A stretch of 64,000 nucleotides of DNA from Globodera rostochiensis (taxonomy: Eukaryota > Nematoda > Chromadorea > Rhabditida > Heteroderidae): positions 247,695 through 311,694 of the forward strand of contig JAEVLN010000035.1 in the NCBI GenBank assembly GCA_018350325.1, in the 5' to 3' direction. The position numbers were made by a program, and so were the translations under genes. Within the stretch, counting starts at the first letter, position 1. The number at the start of each line of letters is the position of its first letter. The notes under the pieces were generated by a model. That model searched no databases. It was not told the DNA's origin and worked only from the letters and a program-made list of their open reading frames with translations. Shown here in pieces: positions 33,821 through 44,499 of this stretch.

Positions 33821-33938
33821 TGCTGTCATTGTTGTCCTATCACATGGGGTATATGACGTAATTTATGGGTCCGACGGCAGATCTATTAATTGCATGATTC
33901 GTTGCACAATTAAACGCGGACAATTGCATGATTCTTAA
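33821..33938 (+). CDS. Caspase catalytic-domain exon (SHG segment)
   Basis: Acceptor TCTTTTTAATCGTTTAG, then 1 nt and a frame reading AVIVVLSHGVYDVIYGSDG. This matches the caspase large-subunit motif in which the catalytic histidine lies in a conserved SHG followed by a YG(T/S)DG turn. Caspases are cysteine proteases of apoptosis and related signalling. The frame continues RSINCMIRC to TAA at 33936, probably past an undetected donor. The QACxG cysteine segment should be in a downstream exon but was not found within the window. Flanking exons are unassigned. Confidence 0.72.
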
Positions 33939-34561
33939 TTTTTATAGCAATTTCTCTTGATTGGCGTTAAATACATTAGCTAGAAAATAAAATAAAACAA
34001 TTTTATAAAGAAGATGTAAAAATACAATCAATGTTTAAAATAAAATAAATATCTTCGATTTTATAGTTTCTAAAAAAGACTAATTGTAAATTGTTTATAC
34101 CATAAAACATTACAAAAAATTAAAACATAATATAATTTAAATTTGGAAAGACAATCAAAACTAAATCGACAAGAAAAACACTTAAATAAAACATAATTTT
34201 GGTAAAAATTAAATGCAAATTATCGTGTAATGTATATATTAAAAACAAAGGCACTTTATAAATTTTATTTTACACACCTTAATGATTTTAAAGTTAGATT
34301 TTAAATTAATATCTCCTTACTTTAACTTTTTTTTTTCTTTATTAGATCAAATCAAATATTAATGTAATACAATAAAATATTTGTAATTTACTGTGTTAAG
34401 CATATTTTTTGATCACTTTGTAAGCGGTTATGCATTTGTTTAACCGAACCGACGTCTCACTTAACCATGCCTGAGGATACTAAATTTATTATTTAATGGA
34501 ATTTTGTTATATATTTTTCTAATTTTTCATGCTCTGCAGAAGAACATAGAAATACAAATTT

Positions 34562-34771
34562 CTAAATTTCCGCAGGTCTTTTTGCGCGGTTGTCATTGAG
34601 CGACTGGAGAAGGCATTTGGTGTTGTGGATGAGGCAGTGGTAGGAGATAAAATCATAAATTTTCTCTACAATACAAGAATTACTGTTTGAAGACAGCGCT
34701 GAAAGGTTTTCAAACCAGACGTATGGACAGGGTATATGTCCATTGGGGCAACACATTTCGCCAGATTTCAC
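34562..34771 (-). CDS. Open frame with CCPxGH motif; paralogue at 47565-47675
   Basis: The 69-codon minus frame contains CCPNGHIPCPYVWFENLSAL, then SNSCIVEKIYDFI. A diverged copy lies at 47.6 kb on the plus strand. Differences between the copies are mostly conservative in this frame (L/V, A/P, N/D, D/E), which supports it as coding. No family recognised; the C, P and H spacing is not a standard zinc finger. No clear intron borders at either end. Confidence 0.5.
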   Translation of the reverse strand: MKSGEMCCPNGHIPCPYVWFENLSALSSNSNSCIVEKIYDFISYHCLIHNTKCLLQSLNDNRAKRPAEI

Positions 34772-34899
34772 AGGGAATAAATATGTTTTTGAAACACAAT
34801 GATTCCAAAATTTTGGACTGGCAGCTTTACTTTTATATATAATTTTTATATTTTTTTATTTTTAATGTTAGCTTTGCAATATGAAATTATAAAAGTGCA

Positions 34900-35470
34900 C
34901 TTCATATTTTTACGTTCACGGGTGTGTGTGTGTGTCGCGTTGTGTATATAATAAAAATATAAATAGCGTGCTTTTATATTTTGCTTTTTTATATAGGATT
35001 TAAGATAATGGTTACTAAATATGTATGACCTATTTTTTGACTCGGTTTTTTACTGATCAAATTTATCAATTTATATTTGTTTTAATTATTATTGTAATTT
35101 GTTGTGAATTTAGATATTTTACATGTTATTAAACTTTCATAAAAAGTTCAGAATTATCTTACTTTTGTTATGTAATATTTTCTTTTATCATCTCTTAATG
35201 CTGAATTTGATTTTGGCATATTAAGATTTTAATCATCATTTATAAATTAATTATATTAAACAAAACAATATTAATTAAACTTGGCAAAGGTTCGCCCTTA
35301 TTTCTTGTCTTGGGCTCGAAATTTTTGGCTCGGGTCTGGAATTTATGGAATTTCTGGGTCCGGAAATTTACATTAACACTGTTTATAATGTGTGCATTTA
35401 TATGACTTTGAAAATTTGATATTTTGTTATAATATTATTGGCTCATATTAAATTCAAAAAATGTTTACTT
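34900..35470. other. Non-coding interval with a GT microsatellite and a GC patch
   Basis: A (GT)n run lies at 34922-34935. A patch at 35290-35370 repeats GGCTCG and GGTC-type words (GGGCTCGAAATTTTTGGCTC) and may be a degraded repeat. No exon supported. Confidence 0.45.
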
Positions 35471-35477
35471 TTAATAA

Positions 35478-35822
35478 AAAATAAAAAGCAACAACCATTC
35501 ATCAGCTTAATAAAATTACAAAAAACGAAGCTCTACAATTTCTTGCTTTAAAGAACTAAAGTTCGTTAAAAATTTCGCAATTTTATCTATTTATTTGATT
35601 TTTGTAATGAATTATTTGATCATTTTATTAAATTTTGGAATTTTTTGCCATTTTTTTTATTGTGTGTGTTTCAATCAGAATAATTTACTATGGGTTACAA
35701 GTATGTATTGAATTTGAGGTCTGTAAATGTTTTTCATAAGGTTTTACAAATTTTTTCCCAGTCCAATATACGTAAAAGGTTTTTTTAAAGTTAGCTTTGT
35801 AAAGAAAACTAAAATTTAATTC
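35478..35822 (+). repeat. Dispersed repeat with partners at 5725-5800 and 7436-7640
   Basis: The first part resembles 5725-5800 (TTCATCA, CTTGCTTTAAA). The second part (35573-35822) matches 7436-7640 (GAATTTGAGGTCTGTAAA, CAGTCCAATATA). The two parts are adjacent here but 1.7 kb apart near 5.7-7.6 kb, so either they are one interrupted element or independent neighbours. Confidence 0.65.
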
Positions 35823-36737
35823 AATTCATGTTTTTTTAATCTTTTTGTTACCCTAATGATCTTCGGAAGATTACTTTTTATTGCCTTTATATTTATAAAA
35901 TTAGACTTTTGCAGCAAAACATTCTAAACTAAAATAAGCACAAAAAATTGTATAACTTAAATTTATTAATATTATCTTACATTAGCTTAAATTTGCGATT
36001 GTGGAGATTAAAACATTGAATTATTTATGTGTGAATATTAATATTTACGTATTTTTGTTTATTGTTTTTTCGCTTTTCAACTAACATTCCGAAATCTTCC
36101 AACGTTAAGCCTATTAAAGTGCATTACATCACTTATCATTCTTTAATACCTATTTGCAAAAAATTTAATTACAAATTATGATGCAAACCTTGGATTTATA
36201 ATGCCTATCTAATCTTTGCATAAAACCATAATAGGCATGATTTAATCACTAAATAAAAAGATATTTTTTTTTAAATTAATAAAAATTTTATAATCTTATA
36301 TAAGTTAAGAACATTTATTTAAATTTTTTTAGTGTATTATTTAATTTGCAATTTGAATAGTAAATTGCCGGCATGCACTTCGCTTAACATTAAGATTTGC
36401 CTTAGTTTGTTGTACTTCGGAGTATTTTGAAATTTAAAATAACATTCACTTGTTTTATTTTTAGCAAATAAAATATTTTATTTAAACATACTTAATGATT
36501 TGATAATAGAATAATTATTTTTTTATTTTGATACGTTATTAGCACTTATTTTTATCATACTTTTATTTTTTAATTTAAAAAATGCTGCTTTTATATTATA
36601 TTTGTTTAGCCTACTTTTTTGAAAATGCAAAGCTTAATATTTTTTTATTTTTTTCGCAGTTGGAAATGAAAATTAAATTCGAATTAGAAAATTTAATTTA
36701 ATATATTTGATGGCATTACTTCTCTCTCGATTTCCAG

Positions 36738-36909
36738 CTGGGTAACCTTGATAACCTAACGATACACCCAAAGGGTGCTTTACATTTAATTGCTTTTCAA
36801 ATTATCTTCTATTCATATTAAAAAAAGAATTATAAAAGAGTTGGCCAAGCGCTTAGACTTACTTAACTTTACTTATCTCCGTCAAGCATTAAAACCTGCA
36901 ATTAAATAA
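36738..36909 (+). CDS. Two phase-matched exons, gene end
   Basis: Exon 36738-36774 follows CTCTCTCGATTTCCAG (excellent) and reads LGNLDNLTIHPK plus 1 nt before GTGCTT. Exon 36839-36909 follows AAGAATTATAAAAG with 2 nt, then LAKRLDLLNFTYLRQALKP to AIK and TAA; the junction codon is GAG (E). The intron is 64 bp. AATAAA overlaps the stop. The combined sequence is helical and charged but not recognised. Confidence 0.52.
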
Positions 36910-37837
36910 ACAAACGCGGCCTTTTCAACAACTGTTTTCAAAGAACGCTGTTGGTTCATCTTGGTGATAATTTGTATTTTTCAAAATAATTTGGAACCAT
37001 ACGTTGGCTTTTTTATTTTACCATAAATATAAGGTCTTAATATTTTTTTTAAATTTCTATAACTTGATGTTAAGGTTTTTTGCATGTATTTTTTAGAAGA
37101 TTTTTGCAACACCTTTCCCCGTCTTTTACATTTGCTTATTTTATGTGTAATCATTATTTATCATCTCTCCCTCCTCCCGATGTCTTGGTCCTCTTTTTCG
37201 TTACCTGAAATTCAAAGGAGCCAAGCTTTTGAATTAGCTATTTCAAATTTAATTTTTTTCTTTAATTTTTTAATTTAATTTTAATATTATCGTGTTTAAC
37301 AAAAGTATTCAAAGATTAACCCTTTCAACTCTGAATAAGCGCTTAGTATGTTTAGTTTAACGTTACTCCAGGAAAGTATTATGATTAAATATTAAATTAT
37401 TAGTTATATTAATCAGTTTATACCTTGCTTATATTTTATCCTCCACGCTTTTTCGTAAATTAATAATTTACCATGCCACTGACTTCGTTACGTTATGTGT
37501 TGGGTTCGAAGGTCGCAATCTCAAAAAAATCTGTTACTTAACTACAGGCATACGATTTGACAAGCAATATTTTTAAAAATAATTTTATATTTTTTCAAAT
37601 TTTAACTATCTTTTACATTTTATCAATTCATAAAACATGTAATTAAGATGCTTAGGGTTTGCTGCATGCTGCACAATATTATGACTTCTTTTCTGGTTTT
37701 CATTGTTTTTTGTTTAATTTTTATTTAGTGTATGATTTAAACTATTTTATTTTAAATGACGTAAAGTTTGTTGAAATTATTTATTCATGTTCAACGAACC
37801 AGCAACATTCATTAATATTTGTTGTTAATGTTAATAG

Positions 37838-38853
37838 TAGGGTAGGACAGTACCGGTTAAAAACCGGTACCCCCGGTTTTCGGTTAACCGGGTTTTCAAA
37901 GAGCCGGTTTTCGTAACCGGTTTAAAACTTTTGACCGGTTAACCGACCGGTTTTTTCGGTTTATGACCAGTGTTTTACTGTTCCAACTTTTTTTGGATCT
38001 GTTCAGTTCTGAAAAACGTTGTAATATTTTTCCTTCAAAATAATAAAGATATTTTAATTTCATTAATTTACTAAGTAATTTTTGTAAACTTTAAATAAAA
38101 TATTCGAGCAGTAGAATCGAGACTTTAATTTTGGGTGAGAGTCGAGATTAAGAATTTGGGACCAATAAATTTTTAATTTATGAATGCATTTTTGATTTTT
38201 TTTTTTTTTTGCATTTTTTTTGTTAAGAAAGTTGATCAGGAATACAAGTTTGGGGGTCGGCGGTGCCGATAGGTGCCGCCGAGAAAATTTTTGAATTATT
38301 GACTAAATTTGTTAAGAATTTGCAAGCAAAAGTTTAAAAATACGGTAATTTTTTGAAGCTTTTTAAGAATGTGAGAGGTCTACCTCCGGGAAAAAATAAA
38401 GGTTTTGTGAATTCACTTAGGAAAATGTGCCTAAAATTTCAACAAAAAAAATCACCATTTATAAGGTTTCTGAGTGATGTTTTTTTTTGTAAAAAGGAGT
38501 ACTTATTATTATTAAATTAAAAGAATAAAAAGGACTTCCAATCAGGGAGTAGAAACTCCGATGAATAAGTTAGCGCTTAACCACTGAGCCACACTTGCAT
38601 TGAATAAAAATTCAAATTCATTTAAATTAACCAAAAAAGTCCAATAACTAGGGGTGCTTAAACCGCCGGTTTGGGTACCCGGTTTTCGGTTAACCGGGAT
38701 TTGAAGACCCGGTTTTCGGTTAACCGGGATTTGAAGACCCGGTTTTCGGTTAACCGGGATTTGAAGACCCGGTTTTCGTAACCGGTTAATTTCCCAAAAT
38801 ACCCGGTTTTCGTAACCGGTTTCGTATCGTTTAACCGGTACTGTCCTACCCTA
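37838..38853. mobile_element. Inverted-repeat transposon with CCGGTT arrays, non-autonomous
   Basis: Perfect 24-bp terminal inverted repeats begin TAGGGTAGGACAGTACCGG and end CCGGTACTGTCCTACCCTA. A TA at each extreme could be either TIR or a TA target duplication; no 8-bp duplication was seen. Subterminal regions are dense with CGGTTTTCGGTTAACCGG. On the right side a 30-bp unit (GACCCGGTTTTCGG...) is repeated three times (38669-38780). No transposase frame is present. hAT-like or TA-inserting families are both possible. Confidence 0.82.
38450..38605 (-). mobile_element. tRNA-headed SINE nested in the transposon
   Basis: On the minus strand GTGGCTCAGTGGTTAAGCG matches a tRNA A box. A degenerate B box (CCCTGATTGGAAGTCC) follows about 35 bp later. 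The tail TACTCCTTTTTAC and CATCACTCAGAAACCTTATA recurs in the element at 44.1 kb in the opposite orientation, so this is a repeat family and not a tRNA gene. Confidence 0.6.
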
Positions 38854-39198
38854 ATTATGTAGACAGGAACAAACCTAGGAAAGGTTGCCTTTTCACTTTA
38901 TTAATTTACTTAATGAGCAAGTTTGGGTATTAATTGTCGCTTCTTTTTCAGTTTATTTACTGAGAAAATATCTTTTAACTTTTTTCTCAACACATATTTT
39001 CGAACTTAATTATGCTTTTGTGTCATTACGCGAATTCTCTAATATTCGTTTCAAAATCGCTACAATAATTTTAAGTTAAGTTCATTTTTAATGTAATAGA
39101 TTTTTGTTTTTGAAGAAAAAAATTGTTTAATTAAGCATAAATACATTTTACTGCTTTTGTAAAAAATCATAATATCTTGCACCGTTACACGTTTATAG

Positions 39199-39299
39199 GC
39201 CGCAGTGCATAAAGTCGATATCATGCTGCTCTTGCAATCAATTCAAAATTTGAATGGAGACACAGATAGTACCATATCGTCTGAGAATAATTATATAAT
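39199..39299 (+). CDS. Well-bounded internal exon (33 codons)
   Basis: Acceptor TTACACGTTTATAG and consensus donor AT|GTAAGTTG enclose 101 bp: 33 codons plus 2 nt, no stop. It reads AAVHKVDIMLLLQSIQNLN and then GDTDSTISSENNYI. Splice signals and frame both fit well. T-rich flanks on the plus strand are compatible with introns. Not recognised. Confidence 0.55.
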
Positions 39300-40540
39300 G
39301 TAAGTTGAAATCATTTTAATTTTTTTTTGTTGAATTTAATGATTTTGTCGCTTAAGTGTTAAAAGAAGAATTTATCATTTTAATTTTGCAAACTGCAGAC
39401 CTTAAAACAAATAGATTCTCCAATCTTTTTTTGTGTTTTTGGTTAATATTAAGTAAATGTTGAATTAACTTCTAGCCCAATATAATTCCATAAAAAATAA
39501 TTAAATTTTTATTCATAACTTCTCCAATTTGATAATAAGTGTTTTTGTGGGTGGAAAATTAATTGTGTTGACGCATTATTGAAAATTTTTTGTGAGTTTG
39601 TAGATTTACATTATAAGAGGAAATTTCATAAATAATGGGTTAAACTGTTTGATGTTTTTTAATAATATATGATTATGAAATATTTTACATTTATAAAGTA
39701 TGTTTTGTTAGAACTTTTATATATACATTAATTATTAATAAAGTTTCGATTTAACTATTTTGAAGAGATACTCATGTTTATTTAATATAAATTTTAAAAT
39801 CTGTCACATTACCGACCTATTTAGTACAGGGGTAAAAGAAAAGAATAAAACTTCTTTTTAATTTTTTCCGATTGAATTAATACTTGATGTTTATATTATT
39901 GAGTAACGAAATTCCATATTACTGACTTCTAAAAAGTCATACACCAAATTGAAGGAAGGTATCACTAATTAGAAAATAAGGTTAATAATTAGTGAAACCT
40001 TTATGTTTTCGGCTGAGGAAAACTAATACGTTTGACACAAGAAAGTAAAAATTATGATGAAATAAGTTATAAATAAACAAAGACTTTGCATCAAATAATT
40101 TTAAAAATACTAAAAACAATGGTTTTCAATCAAAAGAAGTTTGAAATTTAAAATATAATATCATTCCGTAAGCAGATATTTTTAATTGCTTTTTAATAAA
40201 ATTTGAATTGTCAATTTAATATTTTATAACTAAGAATGCGAATTTTTTTAAATAAATACTAATATACATGTAAATTAAAGACGAATAAAAAGTGTTAACA
40301 AACTTCATTTTTTGGTTTACAAATTTAGGTTTAACTATGCATTGAGAGAAGACGCCTTCGTTTTTAGTTCATTGGTGGGATATTTAAGATAAAAAGTTTA
40401 TTTTTTTGGTAGATTTATTTTATATTTATTGTAGTAATTAAAAGAGAGTGCAAATTTTTATCAGTATTTTTTGTTTTTATTTTAAATAAAATTATTTAGA
40501 TATTTTAATAATTTCTGATTCGAAATGTGTTATTGATCAG

Positions 40541-40667
40541 ACAATTTAATGCCTTTGCGCCGACAATAAATATTCCTGTTTGGGCTGCGCGTTTGAGCCG
40601 TGGAATTTTTCAGCATGAAGCTTCCCGTGTTGTTGTCATCTATCTCAGCCAGAGTAATCAATTTTGA
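40541..40667 (+). CDS. Candidate exon ending in a stop (41 codons)
   Basis: After GTTATTGATCAG, 1 nt and 41 codons read QFNAFAPTINIPVWAARLSR and GIFQHEASRVVVIYLSQSN to TGA at 40665. The acceptor is moderate. Composition and length are clearly above background. Not recognised. Confidence 0.45.
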
Positions 40668-41062
40668 TCACCAAACATATAATTTCTTCAACATAACATG
40701 TATTGTACATGTTTCTTTTTGGATCTTTGTTTTTATTTTTGAATGCGATTTGCCTTAGGGTGGCGATATCGTTCAGAAAAGATTTCGTCAGATTTTAGAA
40801 ATTTAATGTAGTATTAATAAAAAGACATTGATTAAATATTTTTCGACATTTTGTGCATTTATACTTAACTTGGCAAAAAAACAGGTAGACTTATTTATCA
40901 TGGCAAACAAAGGTATTTTTTATTTTCATTTTATTCACTTGCAATTTATTACTTGCTTATAAATTCTTCTTATTTTTATTGGACATTACATTTTAAAATT
41001 GGTTTTTTGGCATAAGTTTACATGTTAAATCTAATAAGGCAAGAACATATTTTATTTTTTAG

Positions 41063-41130
41063 CGTTAATTGAGCATACATATCAAAGCTCCCATCTGTCA
41101 GAGGAATGTCGTCAGACTTTTGGAAATTAG
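41063..41130 (+). CDS. Candidate exon after a strong acceptor (21 codons)
   Basis: TTTATTTTTTAG is followed by 2 nt and LIEHTYQSSHLSEECRQTF to TAG at 41128. It may belong with the 40541 or 42509 exons in a plus gene, but phases were not joined. Not recognised. Confidence 0.38.
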
Positions 41131-42030
41131 GGCGTAAATCTTTATCAATAAATTAAACTGTAAATTGACATTTATTTTTAATTAGTTCAAATATTTTATT
41201 TATCAATCAAATAGAGTCGTGCCTGTTATTCGTTTTTTAATAATACGGAATAATGTTTTTCATGGGTTACATAAACATATACATCTTAAGGATATTTTTA
41301 TATTTGAATTCTATTCATCTAATATTAAGCACTCAACCAATTTCCATACCATCTAAAAACCAATAAATCACTCATATTTAGGGCTAATAAATTTAAGAAG
41401 GGACTTAAATAATAAAGGACATTTTGAAAAGTTGTTTAACATTTAAAACAAATTGTTTATTTATCGTTAATTTACTGTTTGGTTTGTATAAATTTAACAG
41501 ATTTCTCTTATGATGTGTGTGACTTAAAAAAATGTATTTTAATATAACTAATTAAGCTTGTAGATTTATTTCTAAATTTATTATATTTATGAATTTAAAT
41601 ATATAGTAATGGTTTGTTCAAAAATAAGATTTTAGTATGATTTTAAGTTATAGATGTAGCGTGCTAACAGCTAAATCCAGCATCCAAGAAAGCATTTTTA
41701 TATTAAATTAAAAAATACTGCTAACATTGAAAACCCTAAATATGTACCTCGGCTAATCAAAATATTTGGGTTTATTGTAAAAATTAATGTTTTCTTATTT
41801 TGTTGATTATTTTAGTTTTGTAGTTTTAATTTAATAAAAATCTTCTCTTAACATTTATTAATGTTTTGCCAAATTTCTACTATTTTATTGGCATTAACTA
41901 TTTCATAAGTTGCGTCCATTATAGTACATTTTGTGAACCTTACTTTCTGTCTCCAAAGAATTAAATCTTTAAAGGCCAAGCCGGTAAAACGGGAGTGACA
42001 ATATTTTTTGATCGTTTTCAGCTCTAATTT

Positions 42031-42085
42031 GTAAGAAAAACTGAAAGAAGTGCTTTTGGTGATTTGGAGTCTGGGAGCTAAGGCG
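42031..42085 (+). CDS. Candidate short exon
   Basis: After CTAATTTGTAAG the frame reads KLKEVLLVIWSLGAKA up to a GTGTGTG donor. Opposite-strand splice signals exist in the same region (acceptor CACACACCGCCTTAG), so the strand is not certain. Coordinates are approximate. Confidence 0.28.
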
Positions 42086-42508
42086 GTGTGTGAAATGTGG
42101 ATTATAAAAGATTAAGTCGATAAAAACACATAAAACGAACAAATTCGAAAATGAATAAACAAAACTTTGTTTAGAATTGCAAAAAATTTAATGTCTTATA
42201 TATTATATATCGTTTCAGTTTTAGGTTTGAATTGAGAGAGTCATTCAACAAATCAAATTTTTTATTTTAAAAATCAAAAAATAATAAAGATCGTAAAAAT
42301 AAATATCAAAGAAAAGGTAAAAAGTAACCAAAGCATTTTGCCTCTCGACGAAGGTTTATTTAAATTTAATATTGAAATAAAATTTTAATTATCGAAATTG
42401 GAAGTCTGTTATAATCTAAATAAAATATAAAAAAATAAATATTTTAAAAAGTAAAAGTTATAACAGGTAACAAAAAATACATAATCAAAATATAATGTTG
42501 TTTTACAG

Positions 42509-42595
42509 GTGCACGTTCACCCATACAAAAATAGGAATGGCCGTTTCTCTCGCATGTTGAAGAATTTCGTTCTGAGTACGTTAGTCACTGCATAA
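42509..42595 (+). CDS. Candidate terminal exon with poly(A) signal
   Basis: TATAATGTTGTTTTACAG, a strong acceptor, opens 28 codons in phase 0: VHVHPYKNRNGRFSRMLKNF then VLSTLVTA and TAA at 42593. AATAAA overlaps the stop at 42595-42600. Short, basic, gene-end sequence. Not recognised. Confidence 0.5.
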   Translation: MHVHPYKNRNGRFSRMLKNFVLSTLVTA

Positions 42596-43248
42596 ATAAA
42601 ATTTATAATAAATCTAGAGATTAATAGCTTTAACAGGAAATATTTCCAATTAATTTATGATTGTAGGATTTATTAATTCTAATAATAATTTATATCATTA
42701 AATGCTCGTTCGTACCATTTTAACAATATATATGAAGCCAAATTTTTTTGCGCTGCAGTCTCTCAACAATGCAAAAATCTCAAAAAAAAATGAAAAGAGT
42801 TTCTTAAAAAACAAAGGAGTCGTCAAATAATATTCATAAAATTATTTCTGGCAAATCAAATTATTTTTGTGATAAATACATATGATAAACTTATTTAGCT
42901 TTTCTTGAATTGATGATTTAATTAATAATACAATAATAGGGAATTATTCGCTCCGTACGAGTGCATTTTTCTTTAATTATTCATTTGTAATTTTTAATTT
43001 ATTATAGTATAATTATCAAATATTTAGATAAACACAGCTTCTGATTTATTTATTTATATATTTTTGTTCAAGGAAAAAATTTTAAATATTTTATTTAATA
43101 AGCCGGCGTTCTTAAAATTTATCACTGCCATAATGATCATCGTTAAAAACGCGATTAAAAAATTAAGTTGTAAAATAATTTTTTTTTAGTATAAACTTTA
43201 TTCATATTTAGAATACAAGTTGTGACAAATACATAAAAAGTAAAATTG

Positions 43249-43391
43249 TTAAAATACCGCAGTTGAGTTGGCCTCCCTGTATTTAACATTAAGAATAATA
43301 TCAACAAGCAAACAATGAGCGGATAGTTTGTTGCTGTAGCTGCTGCGTTTCAGTGAATTTGCAGCGCGTAATTGAGACGAATTTGAATATC
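43249..43391. other. GC-rich island, strand unresolved
   Basis: The minus strand is open for 46 codons (SSQLRAANSLKRSSYSNKL). The plus strand has a strong acceptor TAGCTGCTGCGTTTCAG at 43351 followed by NLQRVIETNLNILLFLFF. The plus splice signal is better; the minus frame is longer. One of the two is likely an exon. Confidence 0.35.
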
Positions 43392-43647
43392 CTTTTATTT
43401 TTATTTTTTTGGAACTCTTAATAGTACGGTGAGCTCAATTTTCTTTATTCGGAATTTTTTCCTTGTTTTTCATAAGAAGTATAATTGTTAAACCTGTTAT
43501 TTTATTATTTATATATTTTATATAAAATTTTATTTTAAAATTTTAACAATTTATTTTACCTTAAATCTCGCCATTTTTGTTTTCATATTTTTTCAAACAA
43601 AAGTCGACAACGATACTGAGCGTATTTTGTCCAATCCCCTATTTTAG

Positions 43648-43738
43648 TTGGGTGTACCATAAGGATGAGATCGATATTTTCCGAGATGCGCGTTTCATTG
43701 TGTTGTCAATTTACCTCATTAGAAATTGGCCAAAATAA
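43648..43738 (+). CDS. Candidate exon ending in a stop (29 codons)
   Basis: TCCAATCCCCTATTTTAG, an excellent acceptor, is followed by 1 nt and WVYHKDEIDIFRDARFIVL then SIYLIRNWPK to TAA at 43736. It could follow the 43351 plus exon. Not recognised. Confidence 0.47.
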
Positions 43739-43889
43739 GTAAATATTTTTTTACAGCGTAGGGGCTGTTAAGAATTGTCCGTCCGCAAATGTCCGTACGC
43801 AAATGTCCCGTCCCGGTAATAATACTAAAAAGGAGGGATATTAAAAATATAAATAAAGATAGAATGTTTCTCGCGGGAGGGCAAGAAAC

Positions 43890-44496
43890 TAGTGCTGCAC
43901 GAGAGTCTCGATACCGAGTATCGACTCGAGAAAAGTCTCGAGTTTTTTGGGTCTCGGGCTCGGGCTCGAGTCTCGCGTATTTAGTCTCGATTTTCGAGAC
44001 TTTTTTACACTGGTAAAGATGGCATTTTTGGTGAAAATTCATTACAGAATTCTGAGCTTAAATATTTAAAAAATTCCTAGTTAATATCTTTTGCACAGCT
44101 CTTTCCTTAGATCAACTGAGGCTTAGTGGTTAAACTCTGTTTCTTATTTTCCTTGTCAAATGTTCTATCCCCGAGTGGAACATCCTTTTATATTCTTTTA
44201 ATAAATACTTAATTACTCCTTTTTACAGATTTACAGTCAAAATACAAAACACATCACTCAGAAAACCTTATATGGTTTTTTTTTGCAAATTTGGCACTAA
44301 AGTCTCATTTATTCACGTTCGACAAACATATGCGCCGCCGAGAACATTTTGAATTTTTAACTCAATTTGTTAAGTCTCGAAAAATCTCGAAAATTCAATT
44401 TTATTCGAGACGAGATCTCGAAGTCGAGATTGCTCGAGAATCTCGTCGAGATTTTTCGAGATCCTCGAGACGAGATCTCGTCTCGACCGGGCTCTA
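43890..44496. mobile_element. TCTCGAG-rich inverted-repeat transposon, non-autonomous
   Basis: The left end TAGTGCTGCACGAGAGTCTC and right end CTCGACCGGGCTCTA are imperfect inverted repeats. Both subterminal regions are packed with CTCGAG and TCTCGA words on opposite strands, able to fold into long hairpins. It encodes no transposase. It parallels the 37838 element in size and structure and shares its SINE. Overlapping open frames on both strands are repeat-driven. Confidence 0.75.
44115..44290 (+). mobile_element. tRNA-headed SINE, second copy
   Basis: GAGGCTTAGTGGTTAAACTC resembles a tRNA A box. CCCCGAGTGGAACATCC occupies the B-box position. The tail (TACTCCTTTTTACAG, CATCACTCAGAAAACCTTAT) matches the copy at 38450-38605. 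Confidence 0.6.
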
Positions 44497-44499
44497 TGT

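Noticed and set aside
34921..34940. GT microsatellite
   Set aside because: About seven repeats; ordinary.
37480..37540. GGTTCGAAGGTCGC as a tRNA B box
   Set aside because: No A box at proper spacing and no cloverleaf could be drawn.
38530..38600. Possible functional tRNA gene
   Set aside because: The B box is degenerate, no acceptor stem pairs, and the same module recurs in a second transposon, so it was called a SINE.
41980..42035. KGQAGKTGVTIFF, resembling a Walker A P-loop
   Set aside because: Lacks the full GxxxxGK(S/T) spacing; the frame has upstream stops, and splice signals suggest other frames.
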